From CAYTGR01 sp964437445 (lineage in GTDB: Bacteria > Chloroflexota > Anaerolineae > B4-G1 > SLSP01), in assembly GCA_964437445.1 (NCBI GenBank), contig CAYTGR010000006.1:60436-124435 (forward strand): a stretch of DNA of 64,000 nucleotides, written 5' to 3'. Shown one piece after another: positions 43,481 to 51,825 of the stretch. The notes below the pieces were generated by a model. The model made no database searches. It was not told the DNA's origin and was given only the letters and a program-made list of their open reading frames with translations. How positions within the stretch are numbered: the stretch's first letter is position 1; every line of letters begins with the position of its first letter. The position numbers and the translations under genes are program-made.

Positions 43481-45525
43481 GCGAATCGTCATCATCAGAA
43501 AGCTGGCAAACGCACAACGACGCCTATCTCTCGGCCGCGCTGACCTGGCTGCGGCTGAGATTGCGCCAGCTGGCGCCGGCCGGCTCAGCGCCGGTGACGG
43601 GAGGCAGGTTGTTTGAGCGCCTATTCGGGCAGGAGAGCCCCACACCAACCGGTCACGTGAGCGACGCCGACGTAGAGCGCGCCGCCCAGGCGCTGGCGGC
43701 CGCCGAGAAAGTGGATCCGCCACCGGCCGCGTTGATCCTGAGCCGCCGCTTAGGGCTGTCGCGCTTTGAGCGGGAGGTGCTACTGCTCTGCGCCGCCATG
43801 GACCTGGATACGCGGATCGCCGGGCTATGCGCCCGCGCCCAGGACGATCCCAGCCGGCCTTACCCGACCTTTGCGCTGGCCTTAGCGCTCTCCACTGAGC
43901 CGGCCTGGGACGCCCTCTCGCCGGAACGCCCGCTGCGCTACTGGCGGCTGCTGGAGATCAACCAGCCGGGCGCGCTGTCGCTCACGGCCAGCCCGCTGCG
44001 GGCCGACGAGCGCATTGTGAACTACCTCAAGGGATTGAACTATTTAGACGACCGGCTGGCGCCGCTTCTGGCTCCCCTGGAGATCGGCGCCGAGACGGTT
44101 GCGCCGCCCCCCTCACAGCAAGCGTTGGTCGCAGCCATTGGCCGGGTCCTGCAACAAACTGAGGAGACGGGGCGACCGCCGGTGGTGCAGCTGGTCGGGC
44201 CGGATTCGCTCAGCAAGCAGCTGGTCGCCCGCCAGGTCGCAGCCGACTTAGGGTTGCAGCTGCTCCGGCTCCCGGCCGGGCTGCTGCCGCCCCAGGCCGC
44301 CGAATTGGAGACGCTGGCCCGGCTCTGGGAGCGCGAGAGCCTCCTGCTCCCCCTGGCGCTCTACCTGGACGCTCACGGTGACGGCGACGCCGCCACGGAG
44401 GGAGCCGCGCCGCCGTTGGAGCACTTCCTGGCCCGCTGCGCCGGCCTGGTCTTCCTGGATACCCGCGAGGCCCGCGCCGGGTGGGGTCGCGAAGGGCTCA
44501 CGATAGACGTGGATAAACCAACGCCGGCAGAGCAGCGGGTCGCCTGGGAAACCATGCTCGGACCGGCGGCCAATACCAGTCCGGCGTTGCTGGCGGGGCA
44601 GTTCAACCTGAACCTGCCGACCATCCACCAGCTCGCCCGCACGGCGCTCGCCGGGTCGCCCACCGACGGCGCAGCGCTGGAGGCCCGGCTCTGGGAGGCC
44701 TGTCTGACCCGGACGCGCCCCCGGCTGGACCAGCTGGCCCAGCGGTTGGAGCCCCAAGCGACCTGGGACGACATCGTCTTACCCGCCGAGACGGTGGCGC
44801 TCCTCCACCAGATCGCCGCCCAGGTCCGGCAACGCAGCCGGGTCTACGACGAGTGGGGCTTCCGCGCCCGCATGAACCGCGGGCTGGGCATCAGCGCGCT
44901 CTTCGGCGGGGAGAGCGGCACCGGCAAGACGATGGCCGCCGAGGTAATCGCCAACGAACTCCACCTCAACCTCTACCGCATTGACCTTTCCGCCGTGGTC
45001 AGTAAGTACATCGGCGAGACCGAGAAAAACCTGCGCCGGCTCTTTGATGCCGCCGAGGACGGAGGCGCGATTCTCTTTTTTGACGAGGCCGATGCAATCT
45101 TCGGCAAACGCAGCGAGGTGAAGGATAGCCACGACCGCTACGCCAACATTGAGATCAACTACCTTTTGCAGCGGATGGAGGCCTACCGCGGATTGGCGAT
45201 CCTGGCGACCAACATGAAGAGTCTGCTGGATGTGGCCTTCATGCGGCGGCTGCGCTTCATCGTGAACTTTCCCTTCCCCGGCGTGGCCGAGCGCAGAGCG
45301 ATCTGGCAGAAGGTCTTCCCGCCGGAGACACCCCGGGGCGACCTGGATTACGACCGGCTGGCCCGGCTCAACCTGAGCGGCGGGAACATCCACGCGATTG
45401 CGGTCAACGCGGCCTTTCTGGCAGCCCAGCGGGATCAGCCGGTGACGATGGCGCTGATCTTAGAGGCGGCGCGGACCGAGTTCCGCAAGCTGGAGCGGCC
45501 GGTGAATGAGGCGGAGTTCCGGTGA
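43477..45525 (+). CDS. Pvc15/Afp15-type AAA+ ATPase
   Basis: A 682-residue protein: N-terminal helical and winged-helix-like part, a degenerate ATPase-like region in the middle (about 190-400), then an active AAA+ module with Walker A GESGTGKT (478-485), Walker B ILFFDEADAIFG (Asp536, Glu537), sensor-1 ILATNMK and arginine residues in MRRLRF. ATPases of this type are universal in eCIS and are thought to help assemble the particle or load cargo. Start at 43477 overlaps the preceding stop. Two tandem ATPase-like regions, one degenerate, fit the family. Confidence 0.94.
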   Translation: MSESSSSESWQTHNDAYLSAALTWLRLRLRQLAPAGSAPVTGGRLFERLFGQESPTPTGHVSDADVERAAQALAAAEKVDPPPAALILSRRLGLSRFEREVLLLCAAMDLDTRIAGLCARAQDDPSRPYPTFALALALSTEPAWDALSPERPLRYWRLLEINQPGALSLTASPLRADERIVNYLKGLNYLDDRLAPLLAPLEIGAETVAPPPSQQALVAAIGRVLQQTEETGRPPVVQLVGPDSLSKQLVARQVAADLGLQLLRLPAGLLPPQAAELETLARLWERESLLLPLALYLDAHGDGDAATEGAAPPLEHFLARCAGLVFLDTREARAGWGREGLTIDVDKPTPAEQRVAWETMLGPAANTSPALLAGQFNLNLPTIHQLARTALAGSPTDGAALEARLWEACLTRTRPRLDQLAQRLEPQATWDDIVLPAETVALLHQIAAQVRQRSRVYDEWGFRARMNRGLGISALFGGESGTGKTMAAEVIANELHLNLYRIDLSAVVSKYIGETEKNLRRLFDAAEDGGAILFFDEADAIFGKRSEVKDSHDRYANIEINYLLQRMEAYRGLAILATNMKSLLDVAFMRRLRFIVNFPFPGVAERRAIWQKVFPPETPRGDLDYDRLARLNLSGGNIHAIAVNAAFLAAQRDQPVTMALILEAARTEFRKLERPVNEAEFR

Positions 45526-45550
45526 AGAGGGCGTAGGGAGTAAGGGGTAG

Positions 45551-45808
45551 ATGAACCTGGAGGTGCGGATTGGGCGGTTGGTGCTGGAGGGGATCGCGCT
45601 CGCGCCGGAGCAGCGACCGCGCGTGCAGGCCGCCCTGGAAGCGGAACTGACGCGGTTGCTGGCGGAGGGCGGGCTGGCTCCTGCCTTGTTGGAGGGCGGT
45701 GCGCTGCCCCGGCTGCCAGCGGGCAGTTTCACGTTGAGCGGCGACGGCGACCCGACCCAATTGGGGCAGCAGATCGCGCAGGCAGTCTATGGGGGATTGA
45801 AGCGATGA
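45551..45808 (+). CDS. 85-residue eCIS-associated small protein
   Basis: A small soluble protein, MNLEVRIGRLVLEGIALAPE at its start, then helices with AALEAELTRLL and ending LGQQIAQAVYGGLKR. Small proteins of this pattern accompany DUF4157 genes in eCIS loci, from memory; no name is established. The opening strand EVRIGRLVLEG resembles the VTIGRIEVRA motif of the proline-rich protein. It begins after a short GTAGGGA/GTAAGGG heptamer stretch and overlaps the DUF4157 gene by four bases, implying stoichiometric expression with the cargo. A chaperone-like or cargo-adaptor role is possible but speculative. Confidence 0.7.
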   Translation: MNLEVRIGRLVLEGIALAPEQRPRVQAALEAELTRLLAEGGLAPALLEGGALPRLPAGSFTLSGDGDPTQLGQQIAQAVYGGLKR

Positions 45809-47349
45809 AAGCGTCAACGGCGGTGCGCAAGCCGGAGCTGGTGCTGCAAAGTAGCGGCCTGTTGCCGCACGCGGCCATCCATAGCGTGGCCGACAGCGCG
45901 GCCCCCACCCATGACGGCGCGCAGTTTGGTCAGGAGTTCAGCCAGGTGCCGGCCCACGCCGCCGATCTGGCCGAACCCTGTCCCGTCACGCCGCGCCGGT
46001 GTCCCTTTGGCGGGGCGTGCCACACCTGCCCGGCGCACGTGCAGGCGAAGCTGGCGATCAGCCAGCCGGACGACGAGTACGAGCAGGAAGCGGACCGCGT
46101 GGCAGAGACAGTGATGCGGATGCCGGGGCCGGAGGAAGAAGACAAAGAGCAATGTCGTCAGCCTGGTTGCGCGCGGACGGTGCAGCGCCAGGCCGCAGAC
46201 GGAGTGACGCAGAGTGAAATTCCCCCCGTTGTTCACGAAGTGCTGCGCTCACCGGGGCGGCCATTGGACGCAGCCACCCGCGCATTCATGGAACCGCGCC
46301 TGAGGCACGATTTTGGTCATGTGCGCGTCCATACGGATGCAAAAGCCGCAGAGTCGGCGCGGGCAATCAGAGCCCTTGCCTATACCCTGGGACACGACGT
46401 GGTCTTTGGGCCGGGACAGTACCAGCCACAGACGAACGGGGGTAAAAAGCTGCTTGCACATGAACTGGCTCACGTGCTGCAACAAAACTTTACCCCCCAT
46501 AACACCGATACATTAATCCAACGGCAGACTCCTTATGATCCGACCCAGACCACTCTCACCCCCGAGGCTGTCAAGGACCTGTCTGATGAGGAACTCAAAA
46601 CTCAGATCGACAGCCTCAACGAATCTTTAACGTGTCGCCCTGGCATTGAGCCACCCAATGCGATGCAGATTCAAGCCATGATGGATAATTTGGCCATACT
46701 TCAGCAAGAGCTGGCGCTGAGAAGGAAGCAAAAACAATCCGCATTGGGGAATGCAGTGGTTGCCGAAGCCAGAGCCCGCATGAACAACCCGACTGTGCGA
46801 AAAGCTTACAGCAGCACAATCCCTTGGTTCTTTACACCAAACCCTGATCTGAGAGGGTTCACAACTGAAGAAGCAGCTCTGTCGAGTTGGAAGGGTTCCG
46901 TAATGTGCAATAAATTGCCTGATTTAGGGTGCACATTTGACACAAAGAAAAAACTGACCGGATGGACGAATTACCCGACGGGGGAAGGTTCGGTATGGTG
47001 GGGAGAAGGCGTCTTTACTTGCAATGTTTTTGTCTATGACGTGCTGTATAACGTTGGCCACCCTGCCCCTCTGGGCAGCAATCAACACTACTTTGATCCA
47101 GAAGGGACATATAACAGTGAGGGGGCATTGGGAACCTACTTTGAGGATGTACAGCCAGACCAGATCCAGCCCGGGGATGTTTTTGCGACGACAGGACATA
47201 TGGAAATCGTCACTTCTTCGCTGAACAAACCACCCGGGGAAAAAGGAGGCGGAACCTTTACGTCGATTGGAGCCGGCAAGAATGGTGTGGGTGTAGCCGA
47301 GAGCTCTCGTGCCGTCGGCGGTCAGCGCTTCAAGCGAGTCAGGCTATAG
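45805..47349 (+). CDS. DUF4157 protein with C-terminal CHAP/NlpC-like cysteine peptidase
   Basis: A 514-residue putative cargo. Residues 1-130 are a disordered, Cys-containing leader. The DUF4157 (eCIS core) domain spans about 140-228: FMEPRLRHDFGHVRVHTDAKA and the zinc-protease motif HELAH (219-223). A helical linker follows. The C-terminal domain (about 385-514) has Cys406 in GVFTCNVFVYDV and His465 in PGDVFATTGHMEIVTS, separated as in CHAP/NlpC-P60 peptidases that cut peptidoglycan or amide bonds. From about 46500 on, the DNA is visibly AT-richer and its codon use differs from the rest of the operon. No immunity gene is adjacent. The fold of the C-terminal domain is inferred from the motif only. 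Confidence 0.8.
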   Translation: MKASTAVRKPELVLQSSGLLPHAAIHSVADSAAPTHDGAQFGQEFSQVPAHAADLAEPCPVTPRRCPFGGACHTCPAHVQAKLAISQPDDEYEQEADRVAETVMRMPGPEEEDKEQCRQPGCARTVQRQAADGVTQSEIPPVVHEVLRSPGRPLDAATRAFMEPRLRHDFGHVRVHTDAKAAESARAIRALAYTLGHDVVFGPGQYQPQTNGGKKLLAHELAHVLQQNFTPHNTDTLIQRQTPYDPTQTTLTPEAVKDLSDEELKTQIDSLNESLTCRPGIEPPNAMQIQAMMDNLAILQQELALRRKQKQSALGNAVVAEARARMNNPTVRKAYSSTIPWFFTPNPDLRGFTTEEAALSSWKGSVMCNKLPDLGCTFDTKKKLTGWTNYPTGEGSVWWGEGVFTCNVFVYDVLYNVGHPAPLGSNQHYFDPEGTYNSEGALGTYFEDVQPDQIQPGDVFATTGHMEIVTSSLNKPPGEKGGGTFTSIGAGKNGVGVAESSRAVGGQRFKRVRL

Positions 47350-47353
47350 TTCC

Positions 47354-48475
47354 ATGGCAACTGCAATAGTGCACGCCCAATCAAAACCCACGCCAAGGTT
47401 GGTATCCTCGTCTGTGCTGGTGCAATTGAAGCACTCTCAACGCACTGCTTTGAACCAGGTCGCACCGGATACTGTACCGCCAGGGATATACCAGGTCTTG
47501 CACTCGCCTGGGCAGCCCCTGGATGTAACAACACGCGCCTTCATGGAACCCCGTTTCGGGCACGATTTTAGTCACGTGCGCGTGCATACTGACGCGCAGG
47601 CGGCGAAATCAGTACGGGCAATGAATGCGCTGGCCTACACAGTCGGACAGGATATAGCTTTTGGAGCAAGGCAATACACGCCGGATACGCTTGAAGGTCA
47701 ACTCCTACTGGCACACGAGCTAACTCATGTTGTGCAACAGCGCGCAAACAACGGTTCAAAGGCACAAATATTCCGAAAACCAGCGCCCAAGAAACTGAAG
47801 ATAAAACTCCTGCTCGATCTTTCCAACGCTCTTTTGCACGTCTTGGAGGATGAAAAGACAGCGAGATCCATGATGGTAGTCTTTGGAAAGGCTACCAAAT
47901 ATTTACTCCGTTCAGGGCACGATTTTCGAATCAGCCAATGGTTTGAGCGTTACACCACACCTACCCGGACGGATTATACAGCCTGCACCTGGTTTCCGTG
48001 GGGCCGTGAATTGGATCGGTTTCCCGAAGATGGTAAGGTGGGCTTCATGGCCATTAAGGGAAGACTCCATCCCGTAGAAAAGCAAGGAGGTCGTGGAATT
48101 GTTTATAAGGCGATATCACCTGCCAAGAAAGCCCAATATCAAAAAATGGAACGTGATTTCAAAGCAGGTAAGATCAAATGGGAGGAGCTGGCTGAGTACA
48201 AATTATTGAAATGGGAAATACACACCGATGATATCTCCCAATACTGTAACCCCTTTGGCAAATATGCGACCGTCATCCATGGACATTACATGCTGCATGG
48301 TACCGATGGCGAAGACGGGGATGTACATCCTTTCCAGGAATTGACCCTTGAAGGGCGAAAAGATATCTCTCATGGCTGTGTCAGAACTTCCAACACAGAT
48401 ATTGATTGGCTAAAAAATAATGTACCGGGAAACACACCTATTCATATCCTGGGTGAAGGGGAAAAAAGGAGATAA
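47354..48475 (+). CDS. DUF4157 protein with C-terminal YkuD L,D-transpeptidase domain
   Basis: A 373-residue putative cargo. After a short leader, the DUF4157 domain (about 45-130) is very close to that of the upstream gene: SPGQPLDVTTRAFMEPRFGH, HVRVHTDAQAA, and HELTH (121-125). The C-terminal half is a YkuD domain: NPFGKYATVIHGHYMLHGT with His315, then DISHGCVRTSNTDIDWL with His340 and the catalytic Cys342. YkuD enzymes form or exchange 3-3 cross-links in peptidoglycan using L,D-transpeptidation. No signal peptide, so activity at a wall would require delivery or lysis. The DNA here is AT-richer than the operon. It starts four bases after the upstream gene. Confidence 0.85.
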   Translation: MATAIVHAQSKPTPRLVSSSVLVQLKHSQRTALNQVAPDTVPPGIYQVLHSPGQPLDVTTRAFMEPRFGHDFSHVRVHTDAQAAKSVRAMNALAYTVGQDIAFGARQYTPDTLEGQLLLAHELTHVVQQRANNGSKAQIFRKPAPKKLKIKLLLDLSNALLHVLEDEKTARSMMVVFGKATKYLLRSGHDFRISQWFERYTTPTRTDYTACTWFPWGRELDRFPEDGKVGFMAIKGRLHPVEKQGGRGIVYKAISPAKKAQYQKMERDFKAGKIKWEELAEYKLLKWEIHTDDISQYCNPFGKYATVIHGHYMLHGTDGEDGDVHPFQELTLEGRKDISHGCVRTSNTDIDWLKNNVPGNTPIHILGEGEKRR

Positions 48476-48481
48476 ATTGCC

Positions 48482-49135
48482 ATGACCACCTTTCCCGGCT
48501 CACCACGTCTGCTCAAAGGCGCCCTGGTCACCGTGGACCCGGCCCGTCCGCTGGCCGGGATCATCCTCTTCCAGTACAACCCGGACACGCTGACCCGCCG
48601 CCTGGAGGCCCGGACGACGGGCTACGAGGGCGGCGACCGGGCCGAGGCGCTGCGATTGACCGGCCCGCCCCGCGAGACGATCACGCTGACGGTGGAGATT
48701 GACGCCGCCGACCAGCTGGAGCAGGGGAACCCGGTCGCTGTGACCATGGGGGTGACTCCCGCGCTGGCAGCGCTGGAGCTGCTGCTCTACCCCAAGAGCG
48801 CGGATGTCCTCCGCAACGCGGCGCTGGCCCAGGCCGGCAACGTAGAAATCATTCCGCCCGAAGCGCCGTTGACGCTCTTCGTCTGGGGGCCGAACCGGGT
48901 GCTGCCGGTCCGCCTGACCGGCTTCAGCATCACCGAAGAGGCCTACGACCCGGCGCTCAACCCGATCCGTGCCCGCGTGGAGCTCTCGTTGGAGGTGCTC
49001 AGCTACGCCGACTTCAAACCGACCCACGTCGGCTACCAGCTCTTCTTGATCCACCAGATCGGCAAAGAGGTCATGGGCGCCCTGAACGTGACGACCAACC
49101 CTGAAGCGCTCGGCGTCTCATTAAAACTCTTGTGA
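48482..49135 (+). CDS. Pvc7/Afp7-type tube-baseplate adaptor (CIS tube protein domain)
   Basis: A 217-residue protein whose sequence LAGIILFQYNPDTLTRRLEAR, then PPRETITLTVEIDAADQLE, then LTLFVWGPNRVLPVRLTGFSITEEAYDP (given in part), matches the CIS_tube domain that forms the first ring between baseplate hub and tube. In Afp7 and many relatives this domain is fused to a LysM domain; here that part seems split off into the following 96-residue gene. GC content and codon use return to the operon norm at its start, six bases after the YkuD cargo gene. Confidence 0.88.
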   Translation: MTTFPGSPRLLKGALVTVDPARPLAGIILFQYNPDTLTRRLEARTTGYEGGDRAEALRLTGPPRETITLTVEIDAADQLEQGNPVAVTMGVTPALAALELLLYPKSADVLRNAALAQAGNVEIIPPEAPLTLFVWGPNRVLPVRLTGFSITEEAYDPALNPIRARVELSLEVLSYADFKPTHVGYQLFLIHQIGKEVMGALNVTTNPEALGVSLKLL

Positions 49136-49143
49136 GGTGACCC

Positions 49144-49434
49144 GTGTTTCCGGTAACCAGCCGTTATCACCACGTGGAGATTGCCCGGTGGACCGCCCCC
49201 GATGGGCGCGAGATCGTCTACCTGCGCCGCCGCTTCCTGCCCGACGACAGCCAGATCGCGGTGCTGGCCGAGCATGGGGTAGCCCAGGACGAGCGGCTTG
49301 ATATTATCGCCGCGCACTACCTGGGCGATCCCGAACAGTTCTGGCGGCTCTGCGACGCCAACCACGCCCTGGATCCGGACGAGCTGCTGGAGATCGGGCG
49401 GTGGCTTCGCATCCCGCTGATTTTGGGGGGCTGA
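49144..49434 (+). CDS. LysM-like baseplate protein (96 residues)
   Basis: A small protein starting at GTG 49144. The C-terminal 50 residues, ERLDIIAAHYLGDPEQFWRL, followed by CDANHALDPDELLEIGR and LRIP, are a LysM-like fold as found at the end of Afp7/Pvc7. The N-terminal strand YHHVEIARWTAPDGREIVYLR is typical of T4 gp53-like LysM baseplate proteins. It probably docks onto the adaptor ring. It is eight bases from the adaptor and three from the hub gene. A wall-binding function is unlikely, since no signal peptide is present. Confidence 0.78.
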   Translation: MFPVTSRYHHVEIARWTAPDGREIVYLRRRFLPDDSQIAVLAEHGVAQDERLDIIAAHYLGDPEQFWRLCDANHALDPDELLEIGRWLRIPLILGG

Positions 49435-49437
49435 GCC

Positions 49438-50583
49438 ATGCTTGATCCCGTCAACCTGTTGGGCATCCGCCTGCAACTGCTGCTCGGGCGGCCCAAGGTC
49501 CCTCTGCCCGCGCCCTATGAGGTCATGGAGGCGCTGCTCGGCCTGAATGTGACCAACAACGACCGCGAGCGCGACGGCTTCCAGCTGGAGTTCAGCCTGG
49601 GCCGCGATTCCCCGCTGGAGTACGGCCTCCTGCGCAGCGGCATCCTGGACGTGCCGAACCGCGTCATCATCATCGCCATCTTCGGCGCGCGCCCCCAGGT
49701 GTTGATAGACGGGCTGATCACCGACCTCCAGGTGATCCCCAGCAACCAGCCAGGCCGTTCCACTCTGGAGGTGACGGGCGAGGATCTCAGCCTGGAGCTG
49801 GGCTTTGAGGACCAAAGCGAAACCCATCCCAACCAGAGCGACTCCACCATCGTGCAAAAGCTCTTAGCTGGCGCCGGGTTCATCCCCCAGGTCACCCCGA
49901 CGAGCGATACCTCCAGCGTCAACGACCGCCTCCCGACCCAGCAGAGCACCAACCTGGCCTTTATCCGCCGGTTGGCCCGGCGCAACGGCTTCGTCTTCTA
50001 CGTAGAGCCGACCGACGTGCCCGGCGTCAATCTTGCCTATTGGGGACCGGAGCGGCGGCAAGGGGTGCCCCAGGCCCCGTTGAAAATGAACCTGGGGCCG
50101 GAGACCAACGTGGATACGTCGATCAATTTTCACTACCGGGGGCTGGAACCGGCCGAGCCGGAAGTAAACATCCTGGAACCGTTTTCCCGGCAGACCATCC
50201 CCGTCCCGCCGCCGAGCGGGCTGCTGCCGTCGCTCTCCGGCCAGCCGGCCCGCCCGCTGCGCAAAGTCAAAGCGCGCGATGCGGCCAACCTCAGCTTTGC
50301 GCAGGCCCTACAGCGCGCCATCCAGGGCAGCACCGGCGCGGCCGAGACGTTGGAGGCCACCGGTGAGGTGGACGCCGTGCGCTACGGGCGGGCGCTGCGC
50401 GCGCGCCGCCTGGTGGAAGTCTGCGGCGCGGGCCAGAGTTACGACGGCACCTACTACGTGAAACAGGTGATCCACCAGATCCGGCGTTTCCCGCGCCCCA
50501 CCTACAGGATGCAGTTCACGCTCATCCGCGAGGGACGCGGCGCGACCCGCTCCACCCTCACCCCCGGCACAGGAGAGACATGA
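49438..50583 (+). CDS. Baseplate hub protein (Pvc8/VgrG N-terminal, gpD-like)
   Basis: A 381-residue protein homologous to the phage late-control D/gp27 hub. It shows FQLEFSLGRDSPLEYGLLRSG, IFGARPQVLIDGLITDLQVIP, NLAFIRRLARRNGFVFYVEP, and a final YDGTYYVKQVIHQIRRFPR (quoted to VKQVIHQIRR). It forms the trimeric hub that holds the spike. In T6SS VgrG this is fused to the spike domain; here the spike is a separate overlapping gene (ATGA), as in Afp8/Pvc8-type split arrangements of other lineages. Confidence 0.9.
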   Translation: MLDPVNLLGIRLQLLLGRPKVPLPAPYEVMEALLGLNVTNNDRERDGFQLEFSLGRDSPLEYGLLRSGILDVPNRVIIIAIFGARPQVLIDGLITDLQVIPSNQPGRSTLEVTGEDLSLELGFEDQSETHPNQSDSTIVQKLLAGAGFIPQVTPTSDTSSVNDRLPTQQSTNLAFIRRLARRNGFVFYVEPTDVPGVNLAYWGPERRQGVPQAPLKMNLGPETNVDTSINFHYRGLEPAEPEVNILEPFSRQTIPVPPPSGLLPSLSGQPARPLRKVKARDAANLSFAQALQRAIQGSTGAAETLEATGEVDAVRYGRALRARRLVEVCGAGQSYDGTYYVKQVIHQIRRFPRPTYRMQFTLIREGRGATRSTLTPGTGET

Positions 50584-51089
50584 ACGGACCAACCGACCCC
50601 GAAACGCCGACCTTTTACGGCAAATACCGTGGCACCGTGACCGACAACCGCGACCCGCAGCAATTGGGACGGGTGCGGGCCAAAGTCCCCGACGTGTTGG
50701 GGGAGCACGACAGCGGTTGGGCCCTGCCCTGCGTCCCCTACGCCGGTAAGAGCGTGGGACTCTTCCTCATCCCGCCGGTCGGGGCCTCGGTCTGGGTAGA
50801 ATTTGAGCACGGCAACCCGGATTACCCGATCTGGACCGGCTGTTTCTGGGCGCAGGGCGAAGTGCCGGCGACGCCCGCCGGTCCTGAAATGAAGGTGCTC
50901 AAGACCGACGTGGGCACCATCACGCTGAACGACACGGCGGGCGCGGGTGGCATCACCATTGAGACGACCGCCGGCATGAAAATCACCCTCACCGCCAGCA
51001 GCCTGGAGCTCAACGATGGGCAGGGCGGCAGCATCAAGCTGACCGGACCGCAGGTCTCCGTCAACGACGGCGCGCTGGAGGTGACCTGA
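50580..51089 (+). CDS. Central spike protein (gpV/gp5-like)
   Basis: A 169-residue protein with an OB-fold, FYGKYRGTVTDNRDPQQLGR, followed by VRAKVPDVLG and GLFLIPPVGASVWVEFEHGN, which is the phage baseplate assembly protein V pattern. The C-terminal part (about 100-169) has repeated short strands, TVGTITLNDTAG, IKLTGPQVSVNDGALEV, expected to form the trimeric beta-helical needle. No enzymatic domain is attached. The next gene overlaps by one base (TGATG). Confidence 0.92.
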   Translation: MNGPTDPETPTFYGKYRGTVTDNRDPQQLGRVRAKVPDVLGEHDSGWALPCVPYAGKSVGLFLIPPVGASVWVEFEHGNPDYPIWTGCFWAQGEVPATPAGPEMKVLKTDVGTITLNDTAGAGGITIETTAGMKITLTASSLELNDGQGGSIKLTGPQVSVNDGALEVT

Positions 51090-51412
51090 TGCCCGGCTAC
51101 CTGCTGGATCAGAGCTCAACGGTGCTCTGTCTGCACGGTGGCCAGGCACAGCCGGTCATGGTCAGCCCGCGCGTCAAGGTCGGCGGGCAGCCGGTCGTGA
51201 CCCAGGCAGGGCCCTACACCATTGCCGGCTGCACCCTGCCGCCCCCGACAGCGGGCAACGGCCCCTGCGTCACCGCCCAATGGGTCACCGCCGCGACGCG
51301 GGTCAAGGTCGGCGGAATGCCGGTGCTGTTGCAGGATAGCCAGGCGCTCTGCACGCCGACCGGCACCGCGCTCAACGTGGTGGTCACACAAGTGCGGGTC
51401 AAAGGGACGTGA
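51089..51412 (+). CDS. PAAR-like spike tip protein
   Basis: A 107-residue protein located right after the spike gene. Blocks such as STVLCLHGGQAQPV, RVKVGGQPVV and ATRVKVGGMPVLLQDS resemble the PAAR-like/DUF4280 tip proteins. It has four cysteines (positions about 14, 48, 60 and 87) that could bind metal at the tip. It should cap the needle and meet the target membrane first. Unlike some PAAR proteins it bears no toxin extension. Assignment rests on motif, size and position. Confidence 0.8.
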   Translation: MPGYLLDQSSTVLCLHGGQAQPVMVSPRVKVGGQPVVTQAGPYTIAGCTLPPPTAGNGPCVTAQWVTAATRVKVGGMPVLLQDSQALCTPTGTALNVVVTQVRVKGT

Positions 51413-51462
51413 GAAGGGACGTGAGGACGTGAGAATGAAACAGAGCCAGGGGAGGCACAAGC

Positions 51463-51825
51463 ATGAACGTTGATTTTCCCTTCCACTTCAACGGAGCCGG
51501 CCGCACCGCGACGACGAGCGACGAAGATCACATCCGGGACATGGTGGAGCTCTTCCTCTTCACCGCCCCCGGCGAGCGCGTCAACCGGCCCGATTTCGGC
51601 AGCGGCCTGCTGGCGCTGGTCTTTGAGCCCAACAGCCCGGAACTGGCCGCCGTCGTCCAGCAGACCATCCGGGCCGGCCTGCAGCACTGGCTCAACGACC
51701 TGCTGGAAGTACAAGCGCTGGAGGTCACCGCCCAGGAATCCACGCTGCGCGTGGTAGTGCAATATACCCTCCGGCGCACCGGCGAGCGCCGAACGACAAC
51801 CCTGGAACGGAGCAGTGTGCGATGA
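51463..51825 (+). CDS. GPW/gp25 baseplate wedge protein
   Basis: A 120-residue gp25-family protein. The signature DHIRDMVELFLFTAPGERVN, then RPDFGSGL, is intact, including the E-P-R-like region (here GERVNRPDFG) that contacts the sheath. gp25 links the baseplate to the first sheath ring and starts sheath polymerisation. The gene is preceded by a short GACGTGAG-like repeat at 51405-51436 and overlaps the next gene by four bases. Confidence 0.94.
   Translation: MNVDFPFHFNGAGRTATTSDEDHIRDMVELFLFTAPGERVNRPDFGSGLLALVFEPNSPELAAVVQQTIRAGLQHWLNDLLEVQALEVTAQESTLRVVVQYTLRRTGERRTTTLERSSVR

Noticed and set aside
51405..51436. Heptamer array before the gp25 gene
   Set aside because: GACGTGAG-like units recur three times but with uneven spacing (11, 9 and 8 bases), so I do not count it as a period-7 array.
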